36,921 bases of DNA from Dehalococcoidia bacterium (GTDB lineage: Bacteria; Chloroflexota; Dehalococcoidia; CAUJGQ01): the NCBI GenBank assembly GCA_035310145.1, contig DATGEL010000019.1:1-36921 (forward strand), read 5' to 3'. Shown here piece after piece: positions 1 through 8,157 of the stretch (its first letter is position 1; each line of letters opens with the position of its first letter). The position numbers and the translations under genes were made by a program. The notes under the pieces were generated by a model. The model was not told the origin of the DNA. It ran no database searches and was given only the letters and a program-made list of their open reading frames with translations.

Positions 1-16
1 GAGGCTGTTGAAAAAG
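1..16 (+). repeat. Left terminal inverted repeat of the IS
   Basis: GAGGCTGTTGAAAAAG lies at the very first base. It matches the reverse complement of 2771-2786 at 15 of 16 positions. The window starts exactly at this end, which is what an assembly graph broken at a multicopy IS would give. Confidence 0.8.
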
Positions 17-354
17 GGGGGACAGTAGAGCCCGTAAGGAAGGTACGTTAGCGATGGTACATGCCGGTGGATGTTGCCTGATGCCACGCAATCCTATCGG
101 CTGAACTGGTCCCATCTCGGTTCTCGCTGGTCTGCACATCCTCTTGTTGTCACTACTGAAGCTAACCAAAAATGCTATAGGGTGCTTGATGACCAGTTAT
201 AGGCGTCATAGCCTCGCATCTACGCCGTAAAAAGATTGTTGTACGACATGAACGGATACCACTGCCGAGACACTATGAGCTGTGCATACTGGTGGAAGTT
301 CGTTGTGTTGTGCTCCGTTACTACAGATGATGGTATCCACCTGGAGCACGAGCA
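17..354. other. Non-coding left part of the IS, lower GC
   Basis: No convincing gene is visible. The stretch from about 120 to 260 is clearly richer in A and T than the rest of the window, which suggests a different origin for the passenger segment. The segment ACAGTAGAGCCC near position 19 recurs just upstream of cas3 (14037-14048), in a somewhat similar longer context. A short reading frame at 282-485 is antisense to the passenger gene and has no recognisable content. Confidence 0.5.
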
Positions 355-1038
355 CTAGCCGCGGAGGTACGCGGCGTATGCTGCATACGCTCCCCGGAGC
401 TGGGCCTCAAATTGCTCATCAACACCTCCGGCTGGGTCCGTCACCAACGCCAACCGGCGAGCGATTTCTTGCAGCTCGTGGGTGAGCCGCTGGATGGCTG
501 TAGCGTCTCCGCGCTGCTGTGCGGCCTCGACGCCTTGCTGTAGCCGCTGCTGGCTGTGGGTGAGGCGACGAGCGGTAACGACACTATCGACGCCGGCCAG
601 GAATTCGCCGAGCAGCGCTAAACGCTGGATGGCCGGGTCCATTCCCTCGGCGTTGGCTTGCTCCAAGCGCTGCAGGATGATGTTGAGGCCGCGCCCAACG
701 CGTTCGCTGACGCTCGCATCCGCGGCGGGCCCGACCCACGCCGGCGTGGAGACCACATACGGCGGCATGGGGACCGGGCGCTCCCCCCAGCCGCGAAAGA
801 CGGCCGTCCGACAGAAGTACACGCCATTCGGGACGGGCGGCCCCCCGCACCAGTTCTCGCCCGCCTCCCGATTGGTCACTACCAGACACTGCACATCCGC
901 GCGAGCACGCAGGCCGGTCATGTCCACGGCGCAGACCTCGACCTCCGGAACGTCAGCAAACACAGCCTGCCAACGCTCAGCGAAGCGCGGGTCAGGCTCG
1001 CCGACGAGCAAGTGAATGCGCGACACCGCCTTGGCCAT
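355..1038 (-). CDS. IS passenger protein, weakly macro-domain-like
   Basis: A 227-residue soluble protein of uncertain function. The N-terminal third (RIHLLVGEPDP, then RWQAVFADVPEVEV, then a loop and LVVTN) resembles the opening of the bacterial and phage Appr-1-p-processing (macro) family, where a VDxxP strand is followed by W..AF...P.V.V. The later PPYVVSTPAWVGP could match the 'IVAPTMR' strand of that family. The glycine-rich ligand loop is poorly conserved, so ADP-ribose binding is doubtful. The C-terminal third is helical and Gln/Arg-rich (roughly residues 125-210), possibly a coiled coil. ATG at 1038 is preceded by GAGG six bases upstream. The gene lies inside the IS and diverges from the transposase, which makes it cargo. 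The fold assignment is an inference. Confidence 0.5.
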   Translation of the reverse strand: MAKAVSRIHLLVGEPDPRFAERWQAVFADVPEVEVCAVDMTGLRARADVQCLVVTNREAGENWCGGPPVPNGVYFCRTAVFRGWGERPVPMPPYVVSTPAWVGPAADASVSERVGRGLNIILQRLEQANAEGMDPAIQRLALLGEFLAGVDSVVTARRLTHSQQRLQQGVEAAQQRGDATAIQRLTHELQEIARRLALVTDPAGGVDEQFEAQLRGAYAAYAAYLRG

Positions 1039-1139
1039 CCCTCACCTCGCACGCCGCGCCGCGCACGCGCCACGATTGGTCGTCGGCCCGGCATAATCAG
1101 TCAAGCAGGCCGCCAGCACCCAGGGAGGGAGTGACCGCC

Positions 1140-2747
1140 ATGCTTGGACCACCGAAGACCCCGCGCCGCGATGAGCTGTTTCTGAGCTCGCTGGAGCAGC
1201 GGCTCCCGGCGGACCACTTCTATCGCCGCCTCGATACCAAGCTCGACTTGAGCTTTGTGCGCGACTGGGTCGCCGACAAATACGCCGCCATCGGCCGCCC
1301 GAGCATTGACCCGGTCGTGTTCTTCCGGCTGCAGCTCATCCTGTTCTTCGAAGGCCTCCGCTCCGAGCGCAAGCTCATCGAGGCCGCCGACCTCAACATC
1401 GCGCACCGGTGGTATCTGGGCTACGGCTGGGACGAGCCCCTGCCCGACCACTCTAGCTTGTCCAAAATTCGTGCCCGCTTGGGGCTGGAGGTGTTCGAGC
1501 GGTTCTTCAACCGTGTGGTCGAACTTTGCTGCGAAGCGGGCCTGGTCTGGGGCAAAGAACTGTACTTCGATGGCACGAAGGTGCAAGCCAATGCCGCCCT
1601 CACCTCGCTCCGCACCCGCTGGTCCGTTGCGGCCCGTGACCATCTCGCGGCGCTCTTCACCGAGGAGGAGCCGAGCGGTCCCGCGCCGTATGCGCTGCCG
1701 CCGGACGCGGCGGACGCCCCGGAGGCCACACCGGAGCCGGCCAGCGCGCCAGCGCCCGCCGCCCCTGACCCCGCCGCACCGGAGCGCTTGCCCTTTCCGG
1801 GCACCGCTGAGGCAGAGCAGCAACTCGCCGCCGAGAATCAGGCCCAGTGGAAGCTGCTGGACGAACATCGGCATCCCCCAGACGAGCGGAGTCGCAGCCG
1901 GGGCTATCAGCGCCTCAGCGACGACCAGGTGAGCACCACCGACCCCGATGCGACCCCCATGCGGCGCTTCAGCGGTGACCGGGCCAGCCTCGGCTATCAC
2001 GACCAGTACGTGGTCGACGGTGGCAAGCACCGCATCATTCTCGCGGCGTTCGTCACGCCCGCCGACATCATGGACAACACGCCGATGCTCGACCTGTACC
2101 GGCGCGTCTGCTTCCGCTGGCAGCTCCAACCGGAGCGGGTGGTCGCCGATGCCAAGTTCGGCACGGGGCCCAACCTGGAGGCGCTGCTGGCGGCCGGCAC
2201 GACGCCCTACATCCCCGTGCCGGATTTCGACCAGCGCACGGAGTTTTACGGTCCCTCCCACTTTCGCTATGACCCGGAGCGGGACGAGTACGTTTGCCCG
2301 CAGGGCCAGCCCTTACCCTTCTGGCGGGAGAAGCCCACCGAAGAGGTGCGCGTCTATCGCGCCGACGCGCACACCTGCTGGATTTGTCCGGTGCGCGATG
2401 CCTGCACCGCCAGTGGGGACGGGCGCATCATCCAGCGCTCCTACTACGCGGACGCCATCGAACAGGTGAAGGGCTCTCGCGAGACCGCGGCCTACAAGAA
2501 GGCGATGCGCAAACGCAAGCTCTGGCCCGAGCCATTGTTTGGGGAAGCCAAGCAGTGGCACAACTTACGGCGATTCCGGTTACGCGGCCTGTGGAAAGTG
2601 AATACCGAAGCGTTATTGGTGGCGGCAGGACAAAATCTCAAGCGATGGCTGAAAGCAACGGGTTGGCGCGGGCGAACAGGACCGGCAGGCGGCCTCGCGC
2701 TCGCTGCTTTCGCTTCACTGTGTGCTGTTTTCAGCGAAATCAATTAA
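1140..2747 (+). CDS. IS1182-family DDE transposase
   Basis: A 535-residue transposase with the order typical of IS1182: an N-terminal DUF772-type domain (GRPSIDPVVFFRLQLILFF, then the SLSKIRARLG region), a low-complexity Ala/Pro-rich linker at about residues 180-225, and a DDE_Tnp_1-type catalytic core. The acidic triad is probably D in YFDGTKVQANA, D in VVADAKFGTG, and E in EPLFGEAKQWHNLRRFRLRG. A four-cysteine patch (C near DEYVCPQG, then CWICPVRDAC) fits the zinc-binding loop seen in this family. The start is placed at ATG 1140 because GGGAGGG lies 10 bases upstream; GTG 1131 lies too close to it. No frameshift is visible, so the element may be active. Confidence 0.9.
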   Translation: MLGPPKTPRRDELFLSSLEQRLPADHFYRRLDTKLDLSFVRDWVADKYAAIGRPSIDPVVFFRLQLILFFEGLRSERKLIEAADLNIAHRWYLGYGWDEPLPDHSSLSKIRARLGLEVFERFFNRVVELCCEAGLVWGKELYFDGTKVQANAALTSLRTRWSVAARDHLAALFTEEEPSGPAPYALPPDAADAPEATPEPASAPAPAAPDPAAPERLPFPGTAEAEQQLAAENQAQWKLLDEHRHPPDERSRSRGYQRLSDDQVSTTDPDATPMRRFSGDRASLGYHDQYVVDGGKHRIILAAFVTPADIMDNTPMLDLYRRVCFRWQLQPERVVADAKFGTGPNLEALLAAGTTPYIPVPDFDQRTEFYGPSHFRYDPERDEYVCPQGQPLPFWREKPTEEVRVYRADAHTCWICPVRDACTASGDGRIIQRSYYADAIEQVKGSRETAAYKKAMRKRKLWPEPLFGEAKQWHNLRRFRLRGLWKVNTEALLVAAGQNLKRWLKATGWRGRTGPAGGLALAAFASLCAVFSEIN

Positions 2748-2770
2748 TTCGGTTCCTACAGGAATTCAGA

Positions 2771-2786
2771 CTTTTTCAACACCCTC
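2771..2786 (-). repeat. Right terminal inverted repeat of the IS
   Basis: CTTTTTCAACACCCTC is the inverse of the left end with one mismatch. It starts 24 bases after the transposase stop codon. The neighbouring CCGATGATATCGG (2785-2797) is a small palindrome that straddles the junction and may have been part of the target. Confidence 0.8.
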
Positions 2787-2819
2787 CGATGATATCGGGA
2801 TCGCGCCAGGCGACCATCA

Positions 2820-2833
2820 GTGATCGCGATCAC
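2820..2833. promoter_or_regulatory. CRP/FNR-like palindrome, site 1
   Basis: GTGATCGCGATCAC is a perfect 14-bp palindrome with TGA-N6-TCA spacing as in CRP/FNR-family sites. It lies 63 bases before the flavin reductase start and 33 bases right of the IS end. It belongs to a set of five sites in this window (the others are at 8158, 9107, 9236 and 11080). Confidence 0.6.
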
Positions 2834-2896
2834 CGATGGCGCTACTCCGTACAGCCACCCTTGGAACCGATAGAACGGACTGGAACGGACCGCCGT

Positions 2897-4447
2897 ATGT
2901 CGAAGCTGCCCCGTGAAGCTGAAGCGCGCACTGTCGGTCGCCGCGTAAGGCGCTGGGTGGGACGCGGCCGGGCGGTCAAGACCGAGGAGACGTACGACCT
3001 GGTTGTCATCGGCGGCGGTACCGCGGGCGAAACGGCCGCCCGCGTGGCGAAGCGGAAGCTGGACCGCGTGGCGCTGGTCGAGCGCGAGCGCCTTGGCGGG
3101 GACTGTTTGTGGTACGGCTGCGTGCCGACCAAGGCGATGCTGGCCTCGGCGAAAGCGGCACGAATCGTGCACCAGTGCAGCGATTTTGGCATCGCAGCCG
3201 TAGACGCCCGGCTCGACTTCGCGGCGGTGATGGCGCGCAAGGACCGCATCGTCGCGCGGATTGAGCAGACCGAGTTGCCCGAGACGTTCCGTCGCGAGGG
3301 GATCGACGTGTTGCTGGGGCCTGCGCGGTTCCGCACCACCCACAAGCTGGAGATCGGCGATCAGCCAGTCACGGCGGACCGCTTCGTGATCGCCACGGGC
3401 TCGCGGCCCGCTGTCCCGCCGATCGAGGGGTTGAATACCGCGGGCTACCTCACCAACGTCGACGCAGTCAAGCTCCAGAACCTGCCACAGTCACTTGTTG
3501 TGCTGGGTGGTGGACCGATCGGCTGCGAGTTCGCGCAGATGTTCCGGCGCTTCGGCGTGGCGGTGACGGTCGTAGAGATGGAAGACCGCCTGCTACCGCG
3601 CGAAGACGAGGAGATCAGTGGCCTGCTCGCCGCCTCGCTGGTCGCCGAGGGGATCGCGTTGCGCCTCGGCCAACGGGTGACGCGCGTGGAGCGAACCACC
3701 GAGGGGCGGCGGCTGCACCTCGCACAGCAGAACGGACCGCCCGAAACGGTCACGGCGGAACAGGTGCTGGTCGCGACCGGGCGCACGCCGCGCACCGACC
3801 TGAACCTCGAAGCCGCGGGCGTCGCCTATAACAAAGGCGGCATCAAGACGGATCGGCGGCTGCGCACCACCGCACAGCACATCTGGGCGGCGGGCGATGT
3901 GGTCGGGCCGTACCTCTTCACCCACGTCGCCGCCTATCACGGAGATATCGCCGGCACGAACGCGGCGGGCGGCCGCAAGAAGGTTAGCTACCGAGCCCTG
4001 CCCTGGGCGACCTTTACCGACCCGGAGGTGGCGCGGGCAGGGCTGACAGAGGCCGAGGCACGGCAGCACTACGGCGACCGGGTCACGGTCGTGCGCTGGC
4101 CGCTGGCGGCGGTGGACCGGGCGCTCTGCGAGGGCGAGCCCGCGGGCCTGATCAAGCTGGTACTCACGCCGGGCATCTGGTTCGGCCTCGTCGGAGGTGA
4201 GCTGGTCGGGGCGCATATCATCGGCACTCAGGCGGCCGAGTGGTTACACCAGCTCCTGCTCGTCATGCGCGCCCGGCTGCCCGCCGGGCTCGCGGTCTGG
4301 CCCGTGCATGTCTACCCAACGCTCGCGCTGGGCGTGCAGCAGGCGCTCGGGCAGCTCTTCAAGTACTCCGGGCCCCCCACAGGCGTCCAGGTTCCTGCGG
4401 CGGGCGGTGACCAGGAGCGCGCGGTACACGGCGTGGTGCGGCCATAG
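2897..4447 (+). CDS. FAD-dependent disulfide-reductase-family oxidoreductase (MerA-like)
   Basis: A 516-residue cytosolic flavoprotein of the pyridine nucleotide-disulfide oxidoreductase class I family. In order it shows an FAD-binding GGGTAG (about residues 39-44), the redox pair C70-x4-C75 in GGDCLWYGCVPTK, the NAD(P)-binding LGGGPIGCEFAQMF, the ATGRTPR strand, the AAGDV FAD motif and the C-terminal dimerisation domain. At the usual HxHPTxxE dimer-interface site it reads HVYPTLAL. The catalytic His is therefore replaced by Tyr473 and the Glu by Leu, so it should not be a dihydrolipoamide dehydrogenase. No N-terminal HMA domain or C-terminal CC pair is present, so true mercuric reductase is unproven. 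GTG 2957 is a possible alternative start. A regulon palindrome lies upstream. Confidence 0.85.
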   Translation: MSKLPREAEARTVGRRVRRWVGRGRAVKTEETYDLVVIGGGTAGETAARVAKRKLDRVALVERERLGGDCLWYGCVPTKAMLASAKAARIVHQCSDFGIAAVDARLDFAAVMARKDRIVARIEQTELPETFRREGIDVLLGPARFRTTHKLEIGDQPVTADRFVIATGSRPAVPPIEGLNTAGYLTNVDAVKLQNLPQSLVVLGGGPIGCEFAQMFRRFGVAVTVVEMEDRLLPREDEEISGLLAASLVAEGIALRLGQRVTRVERTTEGRRLHLAQQNGPPETVTAEQVLVATGRTPRTDLNLEAAGVAYNKGGIKTDRRLRTTAQHIWAAGDVVGPYLFTHVAAYHGDIAGTNAAGGRKKVSYRALPWATFTDPEVARAGLTEAEARQHYGDRVTVVRWPLAAVDRALCEGEPAGLIKLVLTPGIWFGLVGGELVGAHIIGTQAAEWLHQLLLVMRARLPAGLAVWPVHVYPTLALGVQQALGQLFKYSGPPTGVQVPAAGGDQERAVHGVVRP

Positions 4448-4555
4448 GCAGAGACATCAGCCGCGATGAGGCGGCCCTCGCCATCGGGGGCCGGATGCAC
4501 ACCACGTCGTGGGGCTCGATCGGCCGGCACGCAGAGCGACCATGGAGCGGCAGCC

Positions 4556-6334
4556 TCAAACCACCTGCACCTGGATGGTGTGCAGCCCCGTGGCGCCGGT
4601 GCTGTATGACAACTTCTTCTGCGCCGTTTGGGGCGTGCCCGCCCCGTCGGTCGCTCGCACCTGCAACGTGTAGTCACCGGCGGACGGGGGAATCCAGCGG
4701 TACGACCACAGCACCCAGGTGAACGGGGAGAGCGGCGGCTTGAGCGAGGCCGGCGACCAGCTCCCGCCGGCGTCGGCGCTGACCTCAACACGCAGGACGC
4801 CCCGATCGCCGGTGAAGGCGATGCCGCCGAGCAGCACGGGCACGCCGGCTGGCACCTGCTCGGGGCGTGTATCGAAGCGCGCCATCGTCTCGACACCTCG
4901 ATCCGGTTTCCAGCCCGAACGCTCCCAGGTTCCGGTAGGCGCCTGCGCTGCCAGCTCGATCCGGTTGAGCCACTTCGGATTCTTCATGCCGTACAGGCCG
5001 GTCGTGAGCAGGCGCAGCGGGAAGCCGTGCTTGTCGGCGATGGGGCTGCCGTTCATGTGGTAGGCGAGCAACGTGTGCGGCTGCCGCGCGGCGTCCAGCG
5101 GCAGGCTCTCCTTGTAGTTGTCCGCCGATGTGAACACCACCCAGGCAGCCTCGTCCTGCACACCCACCTGATCAAGGAGCATGGCCAGCGGCACGCCGGT
5201 CCAGCGCGTATTGCTGATCAGGTTGCCGCCCACGAGATTGCTGATGCATTCGAGCGTCGTGAACTGGTCAGAGGCGGGCAAGCCGAGAAGGTCCTGGTAC
5301 GAGAAGCGGCGGGTCTGGTTCACCATGCCGGCGACGTCGAGCGCCCAGCCGTCGGCGCGCACCACCGGATCGACCAGGTTCTTGGTCACGACATAGAACT
5401 GGTCGTTGGGCGTGATCTCCAGCGAGATGCCGTTCGGCGCCGTGAAGACCGGCGCTGGCGTGGCAGACGCCGGCGGCCGCGTGGCGGCGGCGATGGGCGA
5501 GGCGGCCGCGGGCGTTGCGGGCGCGGTGTCCACGGGAGCGAGCGCGGCGCTTGCCGGCGCCGCCGACCGCGCTGCAGCTTGCGGCGCTTGAGCGCCGGAA
5601 CTCGTTGCCCGGACCGTGGGTGTGCCATGCTCGCCCAGCTGTTGCACGATCCGCCAGAGGGTCGCCCCGGCGAAGGCTGCCGCGCCGCCGGCCATGCACA
5701 CCGCGATCACGTGGCGACGCGAGACGCTGCGCCGCAGTTCCGTGTCCCCGCTGCCCTGGGCTAACGGTCGGGGCGCCAGCAGGCGACGAAAGCCGACGAG
5801 CACCAGCCCGTACAGAACGAACGCGGCCAACGACCAGGCGGCCGAGCGCACGCCTTCGCGCACGGTCACGCCCAGCGGCCCCACGCCGAGCGCGGGCAGC
5901 GCCAGCAGCTCCGTCGCCAGCCAGAACGCGGCGCCAACGATCAGACCGTGCAGCGCAACCAGACCCGGATCCCGGCGAACCCGCCGGCGATCCGCGACGA
6001 CACCCACCAGCACGCCGAGCAGCACGCCGGCGGCCGTTTGCCCGGCCACCCAGCCGACCAGTAGGAACGGCTTGGCTGCGAACTGCAGGTGATCGATCAG
6101 GGAGCCGACCAGCTGACCGGGCAAGATCTCGAGTAACCGATCCTGAACGACCTCGGGCAGCGACGGCACCCCGGTCAGCAGCCTCAGCCCGAGCATCGCG
6201 CCGCTGAGCGTAAGCCCAGCCACCAGTCCGGACAACGCCCAGAGCCAGAGACTGCCGGCAGACGGCGCCGTGGCGCGGCTCCCTGCCGCGTACGGGCCAG
6301 GCGCCGAATGCTCGCCCATCCCACGCCTATCCAC
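4556..6334 (-). CDS. Membrane-anchored sulfite-oxidase-like molybdopterin oxidoreductase
   Basis: A 592-residue protein. Residues about 25-190 hold four hydrophobic segments. A fifth follows a twin-arginine-like SVSRRHVIA at about residue 205, and then a long Ala/Pro/Thr linker. The catalytic half is a sulfite-oxidase/YedY-type molybdopterin domain (EITPNDQFYVVTKN, then TTLECISNLVGGNLISNTRWTG with the Mo-ligand Cys), with GFPLRLLTTGLYGMKNPKWL and a C-terminal Mo-co dimerisation, immunoglobulin-like domain (VEVSADAGGSW, then YTLQVRATDG). The enzyme should face outside the membrane. The substrate is unknown. GTG 6334 overlaps the cupredoxin stop codon; ATG 6319, which follows that stop, is an alternative. 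The upstream cupredoxin is a plausible electron partner. Confidence 0.85.
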   Translation of the reverse strand: MDRRGMGEHSAPGPYAAGSRATAPSAGSLWLWALSGLVAGLTLSGAMLGLRLLTGVPSLPEVVQDRLLEILPGQLVGSLIDHLQFAAKPFLLVGWVAGQTAAGVLLGVLVGVVADRRRVRRDPGLVALHGLIVGAAFWLATELLALPALGVGPLGVTVREGVRSAAWSLAAFVLYGLVLVGFRRLLAPRPLAQGSGDTELRRSVSRRHVIAVCMAGGAAAFAGATLWRIVQQLGEHGTPTVRATSSGAQAPQAAARSAAPASAALAPVDTAPATPAAASPIAAATRPPASATPAPVFTAPNGISLEITPNDQFYVVTKNLVDPVVRADGWALDVAGMVNQTRRFSYQDLLGLPASDQFTTLECISNLVGGNLISNTRWTGVPLAMLLDQVGVQDEAAWVVFTSADNYKESLPLDAARQPHTLLAYHMNGSPIADKHGFPLRLLTTGLYGMKNPKWLNRIELAAQAPTGTWERSGWKPDRGVETMARFDTRPEQVPAGVPVLLGGIAFTGDRGVLRVEVSADAGGSWSPASLKPPLSPFTWVLWSYRWIPPSAGDYTLQVRATDGAGTPQTAQKKLSYSTGATGLHTIQVQVV

Positions 6335-6914
6335 CGACGAGAACGGTGCCTTTCATCCAGCTGTGGAAGGTGCAATGGTAGGGAAACGTGCCCGCTTTTG
6401 CGAACGTAAACGACCAGGCGTCACCGCGCTGAATGGCGCCGGAGTCGAACGACGTGCCGTCGTCGGCCGTCACTGTGTGGGTGGAGATGCCGGTGTTCGT
6501 CCAGGTGACGGTGGCGCCGGCAGTCACCGTGATTGGACGCGGTGCGAAGGTCCAGGTCGTGGGATCGGACTGGCCGCGACTGTCCTTCGGCTCCACGATC
6601 TGGGCCGGGAATGCTGCGCGTGCCGCGGCCTGCGCCGTCGCGGTCGGTGCAGGGGTGGCGGAGGCCGTCGCCGGTCGGACGGTGATGGCGCTCGCCGCCG
6701 CGGTGGCCGTCCCCGCCGGGGCAGCCGTCGTGGCGGCGGGTGAGGCGGCCGCGGCCACCGTCGCAGGTTGGGGCTGCACGGTGGCCGCGGCTCTGGTCGG
6801 CGCCTGCGGCCCGTTCGAGCCGCAGCCGGCAACGAGCGCCGCGATCCCGAGCACGGCGCCGCCGAGCCACGCCCGGCGGCAAGACGCCGCCATGAGCCGG
6901 CGATCGCCCCACAT
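6327..6914 (-). CDS. Plastocyanin-like cupredoxin lipoprotein
   Basis: A 195-residue exported copper protein. A lipoprotein signal ends in LVAGC (C31) and is followed by an 80-residue Ala/Thr/Pro-rich tether. The cupredoxin domain has the type-1 copper ligands His in STHTVT and Cys-x2-His-x2-Met in YHCTFHSWMKG. It is thus suited to one-electron transfer at the outer face of the membrane. ATG 6914 is preferred over ATG 6920 because GGAGGAGG ends six bases before it. The gene is translationally coupled to the Moco enzyme downstream (stop and start overlap), which suggests that the pair forms one electron-transfer unit. Confidence 0.9.
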   Translation of the reverse strand: MWGDRRLMAASCRRAWLGGAVLGIAALVAGCGSNGPQAPTRAAATVQPQPATVAAAASPAATTAAPAGTATAAASAITVRPATASATPAPTATAQAAARAAFPAQIVEPKDSRGQSDPTTWTFAPRPITVTAGATVTWTNTGISTHTVTADDGTSFDSGAIQRGDAWSFTFAKAGTFPYHCTFHSWMKGTVLVGG

Positions 6915-6983
6915 CCGCATCCTCCTCCACCCTCACTCGCCCTGGAAGGCGCCAACCGTGCCGGGCAGCGCGCTCGATCATCG

Positions 6984-7013
6984 ATCGATGAGAGGCGGAT
7001 CGATGAGAGGCGG
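6984..7013. repeat. 15-bp tandem duplication
   Basis: ATCGATGAGAGGCGG occurs twice head to tail in the 146-bp gap between the DUF4399-like gene and the cupredoxin gene. It is preceded by CGATCATCGATCG. It may be a replication-slippage duplication or a paired binding site. Confidence 0.7.
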
Positions 7014-7060
7014 CGCCGCGGGCTGCCCACACCCGCCGCGCCGCACTCTCCGCCTCCGTT

Positions 7061-8074
7061 TCAGGAGCGCAGCCGGCGGCCGAGCACAAGCGCCGCCCCG
7101 GCGGCCGCGAGCAGGATGCCCGCGATCCCGGTCAGCAGCATCGCCGTGCCCAGCGGGCGCGGCCGATCGAGGTTGCCGCCGGAGCCGGTGGCGGGCATGG
7201 CACGCACCGCGGCCTGCCCGGCGGCAGCGGGCGCGGCGGCCGGCGCTGCCGGGTGTCCGCTGCCGGGCGATCCCTGCAGGTTGACGGTGATCATCGCGGG
7301 CTCGGGGCCTTCGATCGCGGTGTGATCGTCGTTGACCAGCTCGACGGTCAGCGTGTGCGGACCGTTCGCCCAGGCGCTCAGATCGACGGGCACCGTGTCG
7401 GCGCAGGGCATCGCGATCATGCCCGCCATGCTCATCATGCCGCCCTGCGCCATGCCGGCCATGTCGAGATCGACGAACACGTGATAGTGGCCGTAGCCCA
7501 CCACGTTGCCTTTACCCTCAAGCGTGCACGACGCCTTGAAGTTTTGCGATTGGATCTTGAGGTCGAACTTCGGCCCCACCGTCGCCTTGTCGGCCGGCGC
7601 GGTGATCGCGACCGAGGGCTTGCCCGCGCCCGTCACGGCGGCGGGCAGGGGCCGCGCCTGCGCCGGCTCATAGTCGAAGTCCACGGTGGTCGGTTCGCCG
7701 ACGTCGTCGTGGGTGTTCCCGGCCAGCACGACGATGAGCTGGTGCTTGCCCGGTTTGAGGCCATCGCCGGAGATGGTGAAACTCGGCTCGCAGTAGAAGT
7801 TCGTCAGCACGGCCATGGTCATGCCGTCGATCATGGCGTGGATGTGGCCCGCCCCCGCCTCGTCGGGCAGGCCCACGTCGGCGCATTGCACCTTGTAGTT
7901 GGCAACGGATGTAGCGACCTTGATGTCGTTGTCGGTGATCTTCTGGCCCGCGGTGGGCGAGGTGACCTTGATGCTCGGCGCGGCCTGCGCCGCGACGGTG
8001 CGGGGTCGTGCGCTGCCGCCGAGCATCATCAGCACGACTCCGCTCACCAGGATGGCGCCGATCGACCGTTTCAT
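7061..8074 (-). CDS. Tandem DUF4399-like surface protein with Met-rich insert and sortase-like tail
   Basis: A 337-residue exported protein with a signal peptide (about residues 1-30) and two related beta domains. Each carries a His/Gly motif, AGHIHAMIDG in the first and YGHYHVFVDLD in the second, as in DUF4399-type proteins. Domain two continues into a Met-rich run (MAGMAQGGMMSMAGMIAMPC) that looks able to bind copper. The C-terminus has MPATG, a hydrophobic helix and RRLRS, which is the layout of an LPxTG-type sortase sorting signal. The start has AGGAGGG about eight bases upstream. It heads the minus-strand operon leading to the cupredoxin and Moco genes, and a regulon palindrome lies about 84 bases upstream. 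Function is unknown; a role in metal handling is an inference. Confidence 0.8.
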   Translation of the reverse strand: MKRSIGAILVSGVVLMMLGGSARPRTVAAQAAPSIKVTSPTAGQKITDNDIKVATSVANYKVQCADVGLPDEAGAGHIHAMIDGMTMAVLTNFYCEPSFTISGDGLKPGKHQLIVVLAGNTHDDVGEPTTVDFDYEPAQARPLPAAVTGAGKPSVAITAPADKATVGPKFDLKIQSQNFKASCTLEGKGNVVGYGHYHVFVDLDMAGMAQGGMMSMAGMIAMPCADTVPVDLSAWANGPHTLTVELVNDDHTAIEGPEPAMITVNLQGSPGSGHPAAPAAAPAAAGQAAVRAMPATGSGGNLDRPRPLGTAMLLTGIAGILLAAAGAALVLGRRLRS

Positions 8075-8157
8075 TGGGCCGGCCCTCCTTCTTCGCTGCC
8101 CTTCGCCGCGGCGGCGGTGGCTGGCCCTCGTTATCGACCACCCGTGTGCAGAGGTCG

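Larger units (their letters stand above)
1..2786 (+). mobile_element. IS1182-type insertion sequence with passenger gene
   Basis: The element is bounded by 16-bp imperfect inverted repeats: GAGGCTGTTGAAAAAG at the left, and at the right a sequence whose reverse complement is GAGGGTGTTGAAAAAG (15 of 16 match). Inside are a plus-strand DDE transposase of the IS1182/DUF772 type and, transcribed away from it, a 227-codon gene unrelated to transposition. At 2786 bp it is longer than a usual IS1182 member (about 1.3-2 kb), and the excess is the passenger gene plus about 350 bp of lower-GC DNA. The target duplication cannot be checked because the left flank is missing. The alternative is that the two ends belong to different copies. 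Confidence 0.75.

Noticed and set aside
2294-2896. N-terminal extension of the flavin reductase frame back into the transposase gene
   Set aside because: It overlaps the transposase and the IS end; homology begins only near residue 34 of the chosen start.
7605-7618. GTGATCGCGACC inside the DUF4399-like gene
   Set aside because: It matches only the left half of the regulon site; the right half GATCAC is absent and the position is coding.
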